A stretch of 13,086 nucleotides of DNA from Halobacteriovoraceae bacterium (GTDB lineage Bacteria; Bdellovibrionota; Bacteriovoracia; Bacteriovoracales; Bacteriovoracaceae). Below are positions 1-7,562 of the stretch, piece after piece. A program made the translations under genes and the position numbers. Location of the stretch: assembly GCA_018663815.1 (NCBI GenBank), contig JABJPQ010000475.1, positions 1 through 13,086 on the forward strand, written 5' to 3'. The notes beneath the pieces are model-generated. The model was given only the letters and a program-made list of their open reading frames with translations, was not told the origin of the DNA and searched no databases. Each line of letters starts with the position of its first letter. Position 1 is the stretch's first letter.

Positions 1-213
1 ATTTACAAATGTAAAACTAAGAAATACGACTATAGCCAATAAAACCAGAGAAACTGAAAATCGACTTCTTAGCACACACTCTTGGTCCAAGTTTGCAGCT
101 TCTGAAGACTTCAGGTGAGGTAAAAAAAAATGATAAATACTTTCCAAGTTCATTAATAGTTTTTCGGCTAAATACCCATCGCTCTTTAGAGGATTCTTAG
201 AATTACTTTTCAT
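1..213 (-). CDS. Partial membrane protein of unknown function (N-terminal 71 residues)
   Basis: This frame starts at ATG 213-211 and stays open to the left edge, so only the N-terminal 71 residues are visible. Residues 1-50 are polar. Residues about 51-70 form a strongly hydrophobic stretch (VSLVLLAIVVFLSFTFV), consistent with a signal anchor or first transmembrane helix with the N-terminus in the cytoplasm. A stop codon lies three codons upstream, so the start is within this stretch. The AAGG directly before the ATG is too close to be a normal ribosome site. A tiny 18-codon frame (259-203) overlaps the start by 11 nt and could couple translation. The gene lies 86 nt downstream of the amylase-like gene on the same strand. 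I do not recognise the family. Confidence 0.55.
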   Translation of the reverse strand, partial: MKSNSKNPLKSDGYLAEKLLMNLESIYHFFLPHLKSSEAANLDQECVLRSRFSVSLVLLAIVVFLSFTFVN

Positions 214-299
214 CCTTGCGACTTAAATAATTTTTCTTTATGCCTAAGTGTAACTTCATACTCTTTAAGAAAAAGACTCCTACCTATCCTTAAGATCTT

Positions 300-2729
300 T
301 TATTTTTTTTTACGCAGCTGAATCCACTGAGCTGAATCTCCAGCAATATTAAAAATAAACTTTCCACCTTCAAACTGATAATTCCTTCCCTCGACAAGAG
401 TCTTACCAGACTCAACCTCAAAAAATTCTAATTCCTGACTTGAAAAACGATTTGATACCCCTTCAACATCACCAACTACAACCTGCTTGGTGTTTTTCGT
501 TGGATTAGTGAGTACTAAAACCTCATCTGCTAACCAAGGAGCTTTATCTAATTTTTCAGGATCTTTATACATATGAGAAACCACCCAAGATCCAACTTCT
601 GAATCATAACTATCAACCCAACGGATTCGGTTAGGTCGATAAAGTGCTAATGATTTTTTTCGGGCATCCATAAGCTTTTGCCAGTCTCTAAAAACTTGCG
701 CCTGAGGACTTTTATTACTAGGATCCATAACTGCTTTCATTTCCGCTCTTGTTACTGGATCCCGTATAATCCATCTGGGATCGTAAACACTATCGTAGCT
801 ACTTTTTCTTAAGATGGAGTCTGGCGCTGGTACTTTATTTTTGTCTTGTTCTTTTAAAGCAATCTCAACTTTTTTATGAAAAGTAAATTTCTTCTCTAAA
901 TTTTTCTTTGTTTCTAAAAGACTCTTTTTAGTATTCTCATCAGGATTTTTAGTTAGCTGTACTTTGATATCCGCCAGTCCGTCTTTAACTTCTTTAAAAA
1001 CAGTTGTTAAAAGTTCCTCAGCCTTTTTATAGGCAAATGGAATAGAAGTTGTTTTTCCTAGCTCATCTCCGCCGTAAGCAGCTGTGTTCCCCATTCCAAG
1101 CAAGGTCTTATGTAAAAGTTTTAAACGTTTAGGTTCAATATCACCATTGGGATCACGTTTGAGTAGGTCCGCATTACGAATGGCGATATTTGAATCCCCA
1201 TACAATGTATCACCACCTCTTTTTGCGGCGATATCTTTAACTTTTTTGACAACATGCTCATATTTTTTTGGGTCTACAAAAAAGGCGACATGATCATGGG
1301 TTGCAGTAAACATTAGGGATAGATGGTCATGAGCAAACTTATCATTATTTTCTTGGATCCTCCTAATTGTATGTACCAGGGGACCAAAATTTTCAGCAAC
1401 GATAGCAACCTTTGCAACATTGGCAGGTTCAAAACCATAATCCATGTTTCCACGCTTACCAAACTCTTGCGTAACCTTACTAACCTTGGCCACTTGACCC
1501 GAGTAATCCAAGGAGGTTTCTACTCCACCTACTGCTTCATTAACAATTCTCATATTTGGTCTTAGCCCTTGGGAAAAGAGATTTAAAAACTCCATTATCG
1601 CCAAGTTTGCTTTCTTTATTGGGTCTGCTTCTGTTCCCTTCTCAACAATTTTTTTTGTATCTAGAGCGGACTCAGGATTCATAAAAAAAGTAGCATCATT
1701 TCTTTGAGTTGTAATTCCTCTCGAAATCCAATATCCAAGGGCATTAAAATGATGTTCCCATGGGTCTGGTATTTTGTTATTTTGAGCTATTTGATTAGCT
1801 TTAAAAAAATATAACCCCCAAACTTCCGTGCCGTCGTTAAGCTTTAGCGGAGCATAATGAAACTCACTTGCATTTGCATCATCTAACTCAAGTGTCCACT
1901 CTTCATGGGTGATGGGATCCCTGTACTTTACATATCTCCCTCCATCATCCCCTCTAAATACATCTCCTATCTTCTCAGGTTTAGAGGAGCGATAAACAAA
2001 TTCCTTGCCTGTAAGCCTCGTTACATCTAACCCTGTAGCCTTAGGGTCAATGTGGGAAAAAACAAAATCTTGTAAAGTATACTTCCCCTCAGACGTCCAT
2101 CGGTTAAGAAAATTATTAGCCTAATTTCCACCTAATTTTGGATCAATCTTTTTTTGACCAGCATGATCATAACGTCCATCCCGACCACCAGGAGCATCAT
2201 AGTTTGAAGTGATGATAACATTGTCTGCTCTCGCTTCATTGGAATATTTAATTAAAAAATCCGGATCTTGAAATGCTCCACTTCCTTTACCATCTACTGC
2301 CACTCCATCAGCATAAACATATAAATATCCTCGCGTGGCACGGGGATCCAACTTGTAAATATTTTGATCTCCGGCCATTTGAAAATCCTCTGTGCGTCCA
2401 AGTAGAATAATATTGGGATTGTTTTTTAGCTTATGCTTAAAAGCATTTATATTCTTAAGCGCAACATACATTAATTCATGCTTTTGTTTTTCATTGAATC
2501 CGGCCGCGGCGGCTTCTAGCTGATCTAAGTATTCTGGGCTATGACCAATTAAAAATTTGTGTTGTTTAAAGTTGCGATGCTTAAGCGCTTTGTTAAATAC
2601 TTTTTTATCCAACTCTATAACAGCATCACTTCCAATTAAACCTTCCATAACGCAACCAATTGACGCCACGCACGAGCCATCTATAAGTAACAGAACTAAA
2701 TTCAAAACCATAAAATAATTTTTTATCAC
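300..2729 (-). pseudogene. GH13 alpha-amylase-like secreted protein, interrupted by one in-frame TAG
   Basis: A single frame of 810 codons runs from GTG 2729 to TAA 302-300 with one internal stop, TAG at 2123-2121. Before it are 202 codons with an N-terminal hydrophobic signal-like segment (about residues 7-23). After it are 606 codons. GH13-like features follow in the right order in the composite: RNDA at codons 343-346 (strand-4 nucleophile Asp, codon 345), VNEA (Glu 398, strand 5), ATHDH (His-Asp 478-479, strand 7), GGDELG near 554-558, then a C-terminal beta-rich tail beginning after an FRDWQKLMDARK helix. Family assignment rests on these motifs only; the N-terminal 200 residues are not recognisable to me. 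No ATG, GTG or TTG codon lies in frame between the TAG and Met at 1682, so a downstream restart would lose the Asp. The GTG start has no clear Shine-Dalgarno sequence; ATG 2711 is an alternative. It may be a young pseudogene, a readthrough gene or a sequencing error. Confidence 0.65.
2121..2123 (-). other. In-frame amber codon splitting the amylase-like gene
   Basis: The codon is TAG, preceded by GGA AAT and followed by GCT AAT AAT. Both sides are in the same frame (2120 minus 1682 is 438, a multiple of three) and both read as protein, so one substitution (for example to CAG, AAG, GAG, TGG or TAT) would restore the full gene. No obvious selenocysteine- or pyrrolysine-type element was recognised nearby. 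Confidence 0.8.
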
Positions 2730-2829
2730 ACCAAGTTATCGGTAAAGTGAGCTATTAAAATAAGCTTGAAATCCCGAAGTTTAACTACTTAGATCATTAG
2801 TACCTGACACAACTGGTTATTTATTTATA

Positions 2830-2858
2830 TTGTCAAAGACCTTCCCTAAATCTAGCAT
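2830..2858 (+). promoter_or_regulatory. Probable sigma-70-type promoter of the phytase gene
   Basis: TTGTCA (2830-2835) and TAGCAT (2853-2858) are separated by 17 bp, matching the -35 consensus at 5 of 6 and the -10 at 4 of 6. Transcription would begin near 2865, leaving a leader of about 30 nt. Confidence 0.5.
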
Positions 2859-2881
2859 ATTGACCTGCTAAAAATATGCTA
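2853..2881 (+). promoter_or_regulatory. Perfect 9-bp inverted repeat in the phytase 5' region
   Basis: TAGCATATT (2853-2861) and AATATGCTA (2873-2881) are exact reverse complements separated by 11 bp. The left arm overlaps the predicted -10 box and the right arm ends 3 nt before the CAGGAG ribosome site at 2885-2890. It could be an operator. If transcription starts further upstream, it could instead be a leader hairpin close to the ribosome site. It does not resemble a Pho box. Confidence 0.5.
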
Positions 2882-2895
2882 ATACAGGAGAGCGC

Positions 2896-4032
2896 ATGAA
2901 AAAACTCATCTTAACACTTTTTATTTCTTCTCAGGCCCTTGCGGGAATACCTAATTTACCAGCTATTTCAGAAACAACTCCTATCCCTGCTGGCCATGAA
3001 GAAACTGACGATGCAGCTATTTGGGTAAACCAAAGCTCGCCTGCAAAATCTCTCGTTCTAGGTGTAAGCAAAACAAAATTAATAGATGGTGGCCAAGCAG
3101 GACTTGGTGTTTATGATCTTGCAGGCAAGCAAATTCAGTACTTCCAATACGATAGACTTAATAATGTAGATATTAGGGGCAATATCGCTGCAGCTTCGAA
3201 TCGAGACAAAAAAAGCATCACTCTTTTTAGTGTCCATGCTAAAGGTGTGACTTATCTTAGAGATATCAAACTACCCATAACTGAAGAGCCATACGGTTTT
3301 TGTTTACAAGAAAACAATGCGGGAAAACTTTATGGTTGGCTGCCAATGAAGTCCGGTCTTCTCTACAAAGTAGATATTGCCAATAATAATTTTAAAGTTA
3401 TAGATACTCGAAGCTTCTTAACACCGGAACAAGATGCACACCTTATCAGTTTAATTATCGACGATGTTATGTTTGAAAAAGACCTCCCAAAGGATGAAAT
3501 GCGAGCAGAGCTTAAAGAAGAAATATCTGATCGCTTTCAACTAGAAGGCTGTGTAAGTGATGATGAAAATAATTTTCTTTATCTCGGTATGGAAAACCTA
3601 GGTGTTTGGAAAGTATCTCTCAAAGAAAAGCTTGAGGCTAAACTAATTTTCAAAGTACAAAAATCAAAATCAGATCCTGAGTTAAACGATGGTGTTACCC
3701 GTGTTACAAATGACATTGAAGGAATCACTATTTATAAGACAGGAAAAAAGAAAGGGGCCATTATTGTCTCGGTACAAGGTCTTAATGAATACGCAGTTCT
3801 TGATAGGCAAAGTGATAAATACCTAGGAAGCTTCACTGTTAACCTTGGAAAAGATGCTGTGACAGAAACTGATGGTTTAACTGTAACTTCGCAATATCTT
3901 GGACCTAATTTTCCTGATGGATTAGCCGTATTTCATGATCACCATAATACCAACGATCAGGGTGTCATCCTTAATGGTAATTATAAATATATGGATATGA
4001 GACATTTTTTACGTCACTGGCCTCAGATTTAA
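2896..4032 (+). CDS. Secreted beta-propeller phytase
   Basis: This is predicted to be an exported, calcium-dependent beta-propeller phytase (3-phytase family) that releases phosphate from phytate. The signal peptide is MKKLILTLFISSQALA, with likely cleavage at ALA-G. Family landmarks appear in order: DDAAIWV (38-44), GLGVYDLAGKQ (69-79), RLNNVDIR (87-94), LEGCVSDDE (216-224), NDIEGITIY (272-280), and ETDGL (324-328) followed by LGPNFPDGLAVFHD. These correspond to acidic metal-binding loops and the blade motifs of the family. The length of 378 residues is normal for a complete enzyme. The start has a good ribosome site (AGGAG, 5 nt before ATG). The gene is divergent from the amylase-like gene and converges on the DUF4105 gene, overlapping it by 4 bp at the stop codons. 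The family call is firm; substrate in vivo is inferred. Confidence 0.92.
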   Translation: MKKLILTLFISSQALAGIPNLPAISETTPIPAGHEETDDAAIWVNQSSPAKSLVLGVSKTKLIDGGQAGLGVYDLAGKQIQYFQYDRLNNVDIRGNIAAASNRDKKSITLFSVHAKGVTYLRDIKLPITEEPYGFCLQENNAGKLYGWLPMKSGLLYKVDIANNNFKVIDTRSFLTPEQDAHLISLIIDDVMFEKDLPKDEMRAELKEEISDRFQLEGCVSDDENNFLYLGMENLGVWKVSLKEKLEAKLIFKVQKSKSDPELNDGVTRVTNDIEGITIYKTGKKKGAIIVSVQGLNEYAVLDRQSDKYLGSFTVNLGKDAVTETDGLTVTSQYLGPNFPDGLAVFHDHHNTNDQGVILNGNYKYMDMRHFLRHWPQI

Positions 4033-5834
4033 AAAGTATAAGAGTACTCTAAGCCTACTGCCGTACCTGCATCTACTCCTTGTGTAAAAAAGGAGTAGCG
4101 ATGCTCTTGTTGATAATAAATTAAAGCCAGTTTATACTTTTCTATCATTTTATTCAGTCTTGTGAATTTCTCACCTAGGTACTCACCTACTATAAAAATT
4201 TGAAATGTCTTTTCTCCATACAGATGCTGTTTAACACCAATGTTTAAGCCCGGAACTCCAATAAAGCTGTCATTTGTTTTTTGACCAGAAAAAGTAACAA
4301 GGGAATAGAACGTTTTTTCATAGGATTTCCTACCAATTCCTAATCCCCCCAAAAGTGAGAGCTTTTTATTTGAGACATAGTCTTTATAGCTTGCATTTAC
4401 ACGCCAAGATACAGCTGGAAGATTCCAGTAATAATTTTGTATAGAAAGTATATCTACAATATCAATTGCTTTTTCTAGTCTCTCCTTTCCGTTAATTTTC
4501 TCTCTTCGAATTTGTAGGTCTAAAAATTTTATATATGAAGAGTCATCATGCCCAATAGGACTGTCAAAAAAATCATGAAAGCCATACCGAAGGGATACTT
4601 TTTGAAAATCAACACCACTAGCTAAAACAACTTTATTAAAACCATGTCCAACGCTAGGCCGATAGATTTCTTCGTCATCCAATACTTTGTTATTTAATAT
4701 GTCAATTGTTTTAAACTGAGATCTTCGCTCCATTGTTCTAAACATAATCTTTTTTTCTAGGGGGCTTAACCTTGTATTAACATCGTAATTTTTCCACTTC
4801 CAATAATCAACGAGTGCACTTAAAACTAAGGGTTCACTTATAAGCTCTAACTCATTCTCATCATACTTTGCTCTGGAAAACCGTGTTTTTTGCTTTGATG
4901 TGAGCTGAGTAAATTGGCTTTCAATCTGTTTTTTTATAGATGGTTTATACTGGGATATTTTCGAATTAAAGCTCCTTACAACTTCCTTTAATGTTTCTTG
5001 AGGAACAACAAATAAATGATCCTTGCTTAGAGATTTAAAGCTCGGTCTTATGACTTCTAATTGCCTCAAAAGAAAAGTTGAACAATTTTCATCCAGAAAA
5101 TAATAATCAAAAGCAACAGTATGTGAGATTTCCCATGCGTGTTTAATAAAGAGATCTTTTTCATTAGTAGTTAAACTTATTTTGTATTCCCAAATATCTC
5201 TACTCTCTGAGTTGTTGTAGATACCGACGTTCATATAATGTGGCTTTATATCTAAAAAGGCGAAATACCCTCCCGTAAGTCCTTTAAGTGTATATTCAAA
5301 TGCATTGTCATCGGGTGAGGTTCGCGCTTGAAAAGCAAAAGAATAACCCAGCAGCTCCTTTGTGACCCGTTCATTACCTCTACTCTTACGGTTAAATCTA
5401 AAAAATGTATGCCCAAACATTGAAGCCGGATTACTTGGATAGGCTGAAGCAAAAACTAAATACAAATCTCCTGCATCAAGTCCCTTAACCCATTGTTCAT
5501 ATTCTACGCACTTCTTAGGCTTATATAAGCCTGGCCATTTTTTTAATATCACATGCTTTCTTCCCATAAAGACGCATTCTAAGAACATGCCGTTCTTATG
5601 TTTTATACTACTTTTAAAAGAGTTGATTGTGGCCTTAAGCTCAGATTTAGAGTCTTTGAAACCAATATTTGAAATAAAAAAATGATCTCCTTTAACCAGA
5701 GATTTTCCGTTTTGTTGAATATAGAGAATGTTTTGCCATTGTTTTGACTTAGCAAAAGACTCAATCTCCTTAGTTGTTTGAGCCAACGAGATTGAGTGAT
5801 AAAATAAAAAAAGAAAAGTTAAACAGCGAAACAA
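4029..5834 (-). CDS. DUF4105 (Lnb-type periplasmic domain) protein with outer-membrane-like C-terminus
   Basis: The N-terminus is a signal peptide (MFRCLTFLFLFYHSISLA). The DUF4105 domain spans about residues 115-270. It has the hallmark NPASMFGHTFFRF (135-147, with His142), DIWEY (213-217) and DENCS (248-252, with Cys251). The conserved His and Cys suggest a papain-like (NlpC/P60-like) fold, but no reaction is established. Residues about 400-601 are rich in alternating aromatic/polar strands and end in YSYTF, a terminal Phe typical of outer-membrane beta-barrels. The start is TTG at 5834, inside the last codons of the upstream DUF3015 gene (16-nt overlap). No in-frame ATG occurs before residue 83 and no clear ribosome site is visible, so translation is probably coupled to DUF3015. 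The stop overlaps the phytase stop. Function unknown, likely cell envelope. Confidence 0.85.
   Translation of the reverse strand: MFRCLTFLFLFYHSISLAQTTKEIESFAKSKQWQNILYIQQNGKSLVKGDHFFISNIGFKDSKSELKATINSFKSSIKHKNGMFLECVFMGRKHVILKKWPGLYKPKKCVEYEQWVKGLDAGDLYLVFASAYPSNPASMFGHTFFRFNRKSRGNERVTKELLGYSFAFQARTSPDDNAFEYTLKGLTGGYFAFLDIKPHYMNVGIYNNSESRDIWEYKISLTTNEKDLFIKHAWEISHTVAFDYYFLDENCSTFLLRQLEVIRPSFKSLSKDHLFVVPQETLKEVVRSFNSKISQYKPSIKKQIESQFTQLTSKQKTRFSRAKYDENELELISEPLVLSALVDYWKWKNYDVNTRLSPLEKKIMFRTMERRSQFKTIDILNNKVLDDEEIYRPSVGHGFNKVVLASGVDFQKVSLRYGFHDFFDSPIGHDDSSYIKFLDLQIRREKINGKERLEKAIDIVDILSIQNYYWNLPAVSWRVNASYKDYVSNKKLSLLGGLGIGRKSYEKTFYSLVTFSGQKTNDSFIGVPGLNIGVKQHLYGEKTFQIFIVGEYLGEKFTRLNKMIEKYKLALIYYQQEHRYSFFTQGVDAGTAVGLEYSYTF
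4069..4104 (+). terminator. Strong hairpin just past the phytase stop, inside the convergent gene
   Basis: CTACTCCTT (4073-4081) pairs perfectly with AAGGAGTAG (4090-4098) around an 8-nt loop. GCAT (4069-4072) and ATGC (4101-4104) extend the stem past a 2-nt bulge. It lies about 40 nt downstream of the phytase stop and within the C-terminal codons of the DUF4105 gene. No T-run follows in the plus direction, so it may be a transcript 3'-end stabiliser or a non-classical terminator. Confidence 0.4.
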
Positions 5835-6298
5835 GATTGAAACAATACAGGATCTTTAATAATCACTTTGTAAGTTTCTTTAACTAAGCTTGTTGGATCA
5901 ATATTTTGTTTATCAAATAATTGGTTGAAATTTTCTTGCATTCGATTTTTAAATATCTTGGTATTCTCTCCATGGCATCCCATTAGCTCACCATAAGCAG
6001 TTAAAAATGCGCCATTTCCTTTTGATGCATCAGCTGCAATTTCAAAATAGTTTTCAGTTGCAAATTTCAAATCCTCAACTTCATTCTTAACAATTGAGTG
6101 CTTTGTGCAGTTAGAAGTCCCTAACGTCATCCCAAGCGTAACGGAAGGAAATAATACCGCATTTGTAGTTGCTCTTAATGCTGATGAGAGAAGTGAGTTT
6201 TTCTTTGAAACAAACCAACCTGGCCCACAACCAGAACTACCGTCGGCAGCATAAGTATTAACAGAAAAAATTGTAACTAAAAGTAAAATTAACTTCAT
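5819..6298 (-). CDS. DUF3015 family periplasmic protein
   Basis: This is a 159-residue exported protein with signal peptide MKLILLLVTIFSVNTYA. The mature N-terminus starts with a GCGPGWFVSKKNSLLSS stretch (about 24-40), followed by ATTNA and LGMTLGTSNCTKHS, the typical DUF3015 pattern with conserved Cys residues. Further Cys residues near residue 108 (MGCHG) and at the C-terminus (FQSCFAV) could form disulfides. ATG 6298 is well supported: AAAGGAGT lies 7 nt upstream (6306-6313). The 3' end overlaps the DUF4105 start by 16 nt, so the two form one operon and probably act together in the envelope. The biochemical role of the family is not known to me. Confidence 0.85.
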   Translation of the reverse strand: MKLILLLVTIFSVNTYAADGSSGCGPGWFVSKKNSLLSSALRATTNAVLFPSVTLGMTLGTSNCTKHSIVKNEVEDLKFATENYFEIAADASKGNGAFLTAYGELMGCHGENTKIFKNRMQENFNQLFDKQNIDPTSLVKETYKVIIKDPVLFQSCFAV

Positions 6299-6372
6299 CT
6301 ATAAGACTCCTTTCTTAGTTTTAAGAAATAATAACATAAATAAAGTGAATCAACTACCAAAGGACTGTGACC

Positions 6373-6466
6373 ATGGCCAATAAATCAAAACCTACTAAAA
6401 TCATCAGATGACAAGCTCCGCAATTTCTTTACCAAAAAAGACGGAGCAAAAGCGAGAATAGTTTAA
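6373..6466 (+). pseudogene. Possible frameshifted remnant of a tiny plus-strand gene
   Basis: An ATG at 6373 sits 8 nt after AAAGGA and opens a 12-codon frame (MANKSKPTKIIR) ending at TGA 6411. Another frame continues from 6410 with a protein-like, Lys-rich sequence (DKLRNFFTKKDGAKARIV) to TAA 6464-6466. Joined by a frameshift they would give about 31 residues. This is only an impression from composition, in a 164-bp gap between two minus-strand genes. Confidence 0.2.
6415..6447 (-). terminator. Hairpin downstream of the Pro-Val secreted protein gene
   Basis: GCTCCG (6415-6420) and CGGAGC (6442-6447) are perfect inverted arms, and inside them TCTTT/AAAGA can form a second stem. It begins 16 nt after the stop of the minus-strand gene at 6463. 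No T-run follows in that direction, so the terminator role is uncertain. Confidence 0.35.
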
Positions 6467-6777
6467 TTTAAAGCACGAGAACAATCTTCTCTCGTGGCTA
6501 GATTGATTAGTGTATTATTACCAGAGTCGCAAAAAAGTGTAAGTACTGGAACTGGAGTGGGAACTGGCACCGGAACTGGCTGTGGAGTTACAGATCCAGT
6601 TAAATCAGTAAGTACTCTTTCAAGTCTTTTTTGAGTACGTATTAAGTCCCTATTAGTGTGGTGGGTACTATTAACTGAATACTCTATCTCCTCTAAAAGA
6701 AAATTTATTTCGTCGATGGTTCCGGCAAAAGAGCTTGTTGTCATTGCTAACGTCATAAACATTGTTAAGTACTTCAT
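6463..6777 (-). CDS. Small secreted protein with Pro-Val linker, unknown function
   Basis: This 104-residue protein has a signal peptide (MKYLTMFMTLAMTTSSFA). A polar, probably helical segment with coiled-coil-like spacing follows (about 20-60, TIDEINFLLEEIEYS through RTQKRLERVLTDL). Then comes a PQPVPVPVPTPVPV linker (65-78) and a short C-terminal tail with two Cys (83 and 99) that could form a disulfide. The linker is encoded by a 12-bp tandem repeat. ATG 6777 has an AAGGGG ribosome site 8 nt upstream. It stands alone, 124 nt after the DUF6151 stop and 164 nt before DUF3015, and a TATACT box (6851-6846) could be its -10. I recognise no family; a periplasmic or surface tether is plausible from the layout. 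Confidence 0.75.
   Translation of the reverse strand: MKYLTMFMTLAMTTSSFAGTIDEINFLLEEIEYSVNSTHHTNRDLIRTQKRLERVLTDLTGSVTPQPVPVPVPTPVPVLTLFCDSGNNTLINLATREDCSRALN
6548..6583 (-). repeat. Three tandem 12-bp units encoding the Pro-Val linker
   Basis: On the plus strand GGAACTGG recurs at 6548, 6560 and 6572 with exact 12-bp period; only the last four bases of each unit differ (AGTG, CACC, CTGT). Each unit adds four residues (Pro-Val type) to the encoded linker, so copy-number change would alter linker length without shifting frame. Confidence 0.8.
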
Positions 6778-6901
6778 AATAATATTCCCCTTGATTGTTT
6801 TGTTTCAACAGATTAAAGGTTCATTTAGTGCAATCGTCTATCAGCAGTATAATAATTACCTATAAATAGTCCCATATTCATACATATAATTTAATATTTA
6901 G

Positions 6902-7540
6902 TTAATCTTCATCAGATAACATGTTTACTTTAATCATAATTTCATCTCTTTGTTCTTTAGTTAAAACAACTGGCGCGATAACAGGCTCTCCAGTTTCTTC
7001 AGAGAAAAATTCGTTAGGTCTATACGTCTTAAACACATATCCCAGTAATATCATTTTAAAAATTTTAATTGTAATACCCAAAGGATACTTTGGATGTGAG
7101 TTCTCAGGCAATTCACCTTTGGCAAATCGGCTCATGCAATAGTCTGAAACTTCTCCAATCGCATCCTGCTTTGAAATATCTAAAGCATCAAAATCGATAA
7201 ATTTTTGGATAATTCCATTAAATGCAATTTTTCCATTCATAGTATTTGCCACAGGTGTTTTACAACAACTTGTATACCACCTTTTTAGACCCTTAGGACT
7301 TAGCTGCATACAAGCCAGATTGTTTTTTCCTTGCGTAAGCTTCAATTTATTTGGGGTTATCTGAAACAATTCGGTTCCATTATTCTCAGTTAAAACATTT
7401 TGAGGGTTTCCTAAAAACTGTGCGAATGCCTGGCAATCATCACAAAAGCAAACTACGTTATTACCGTCTTGCGGCTTGGTATGAACATAACCTTGCACTT
7501 GGGAGCATTGACACTTAAGGGGTATTTTTATTTTTTCCAT
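6902..7540 (-). CDS. DUF6151 family, Gfa-like cysteine-rich protein
   Basis: A 212-residue cytoplasmic protein without a signal peptide. Cysteine groups match the zinc-binding layout of the Gfa (glutathione-dependent formaldehyde-activating) fold: CQC at 10-12, CFCDDCQAF at 31-39 (Cys 31, 33, 36), and SPKGLKRWYTSCCKTPVANT at 81-100 (Cys 92, 93). The last phrase and the CFCDDCQAFAQFLG block are characteristic of DUF6151. No enzymatic activity is established for this subfamily. ATG 7540 lies 22 nt after the GDPD stop, with only a weak GGAT upstream, so it is probably translated from the GDPD transcript. The C-terminal third (YPLGITIKIFKMILLGYVF) is hydrophobic and may pack on a membrane or partner. 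Confidence 0.82.
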   Translation of the reverse strand: MEKIKIPLKCQCSQVQGYVHTKPQDGNNVVCFCDDCQAFAQFLGNPQNVLTENNGTELFQITPNKLKLTQGKNNLACMQLSPKGLKRWYTSCCKTPVANTMNGKIAFNGIIQKFIDFDALDISKQDAIGEVSDYCMSRFAKGELPENSHPKYPLGITIKIFKMILLGYVFKTYRPNEFFSEETGEPVIAPVVLTKEQRDEIMIKVNMLSDED

Positions 7541-7562
7541 TTTAATCCAACTTGTTAAACCT

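Noticed and set aside
300..1682. Treating the 460-codon frame from Met 1682 as a separate gene
   Set aside because: The frame is open for 146 further codons upstream with protein-like sequence containing the presumed catalytic Asp, and Met 1682 has no ribosome site.
2830..2852. Pho box upstream of the phytase
   Set aside because: Only one CTGTCA-like element (TTGTCA) is present, without the repeated half-site spacing.
6656..6865. Plus-strand frame over the Pro-Val protein start
   Set aside because: It overlaps a well-supported minus-strand gene with signal peptide and ribosome site, and itself has no ribosome site.
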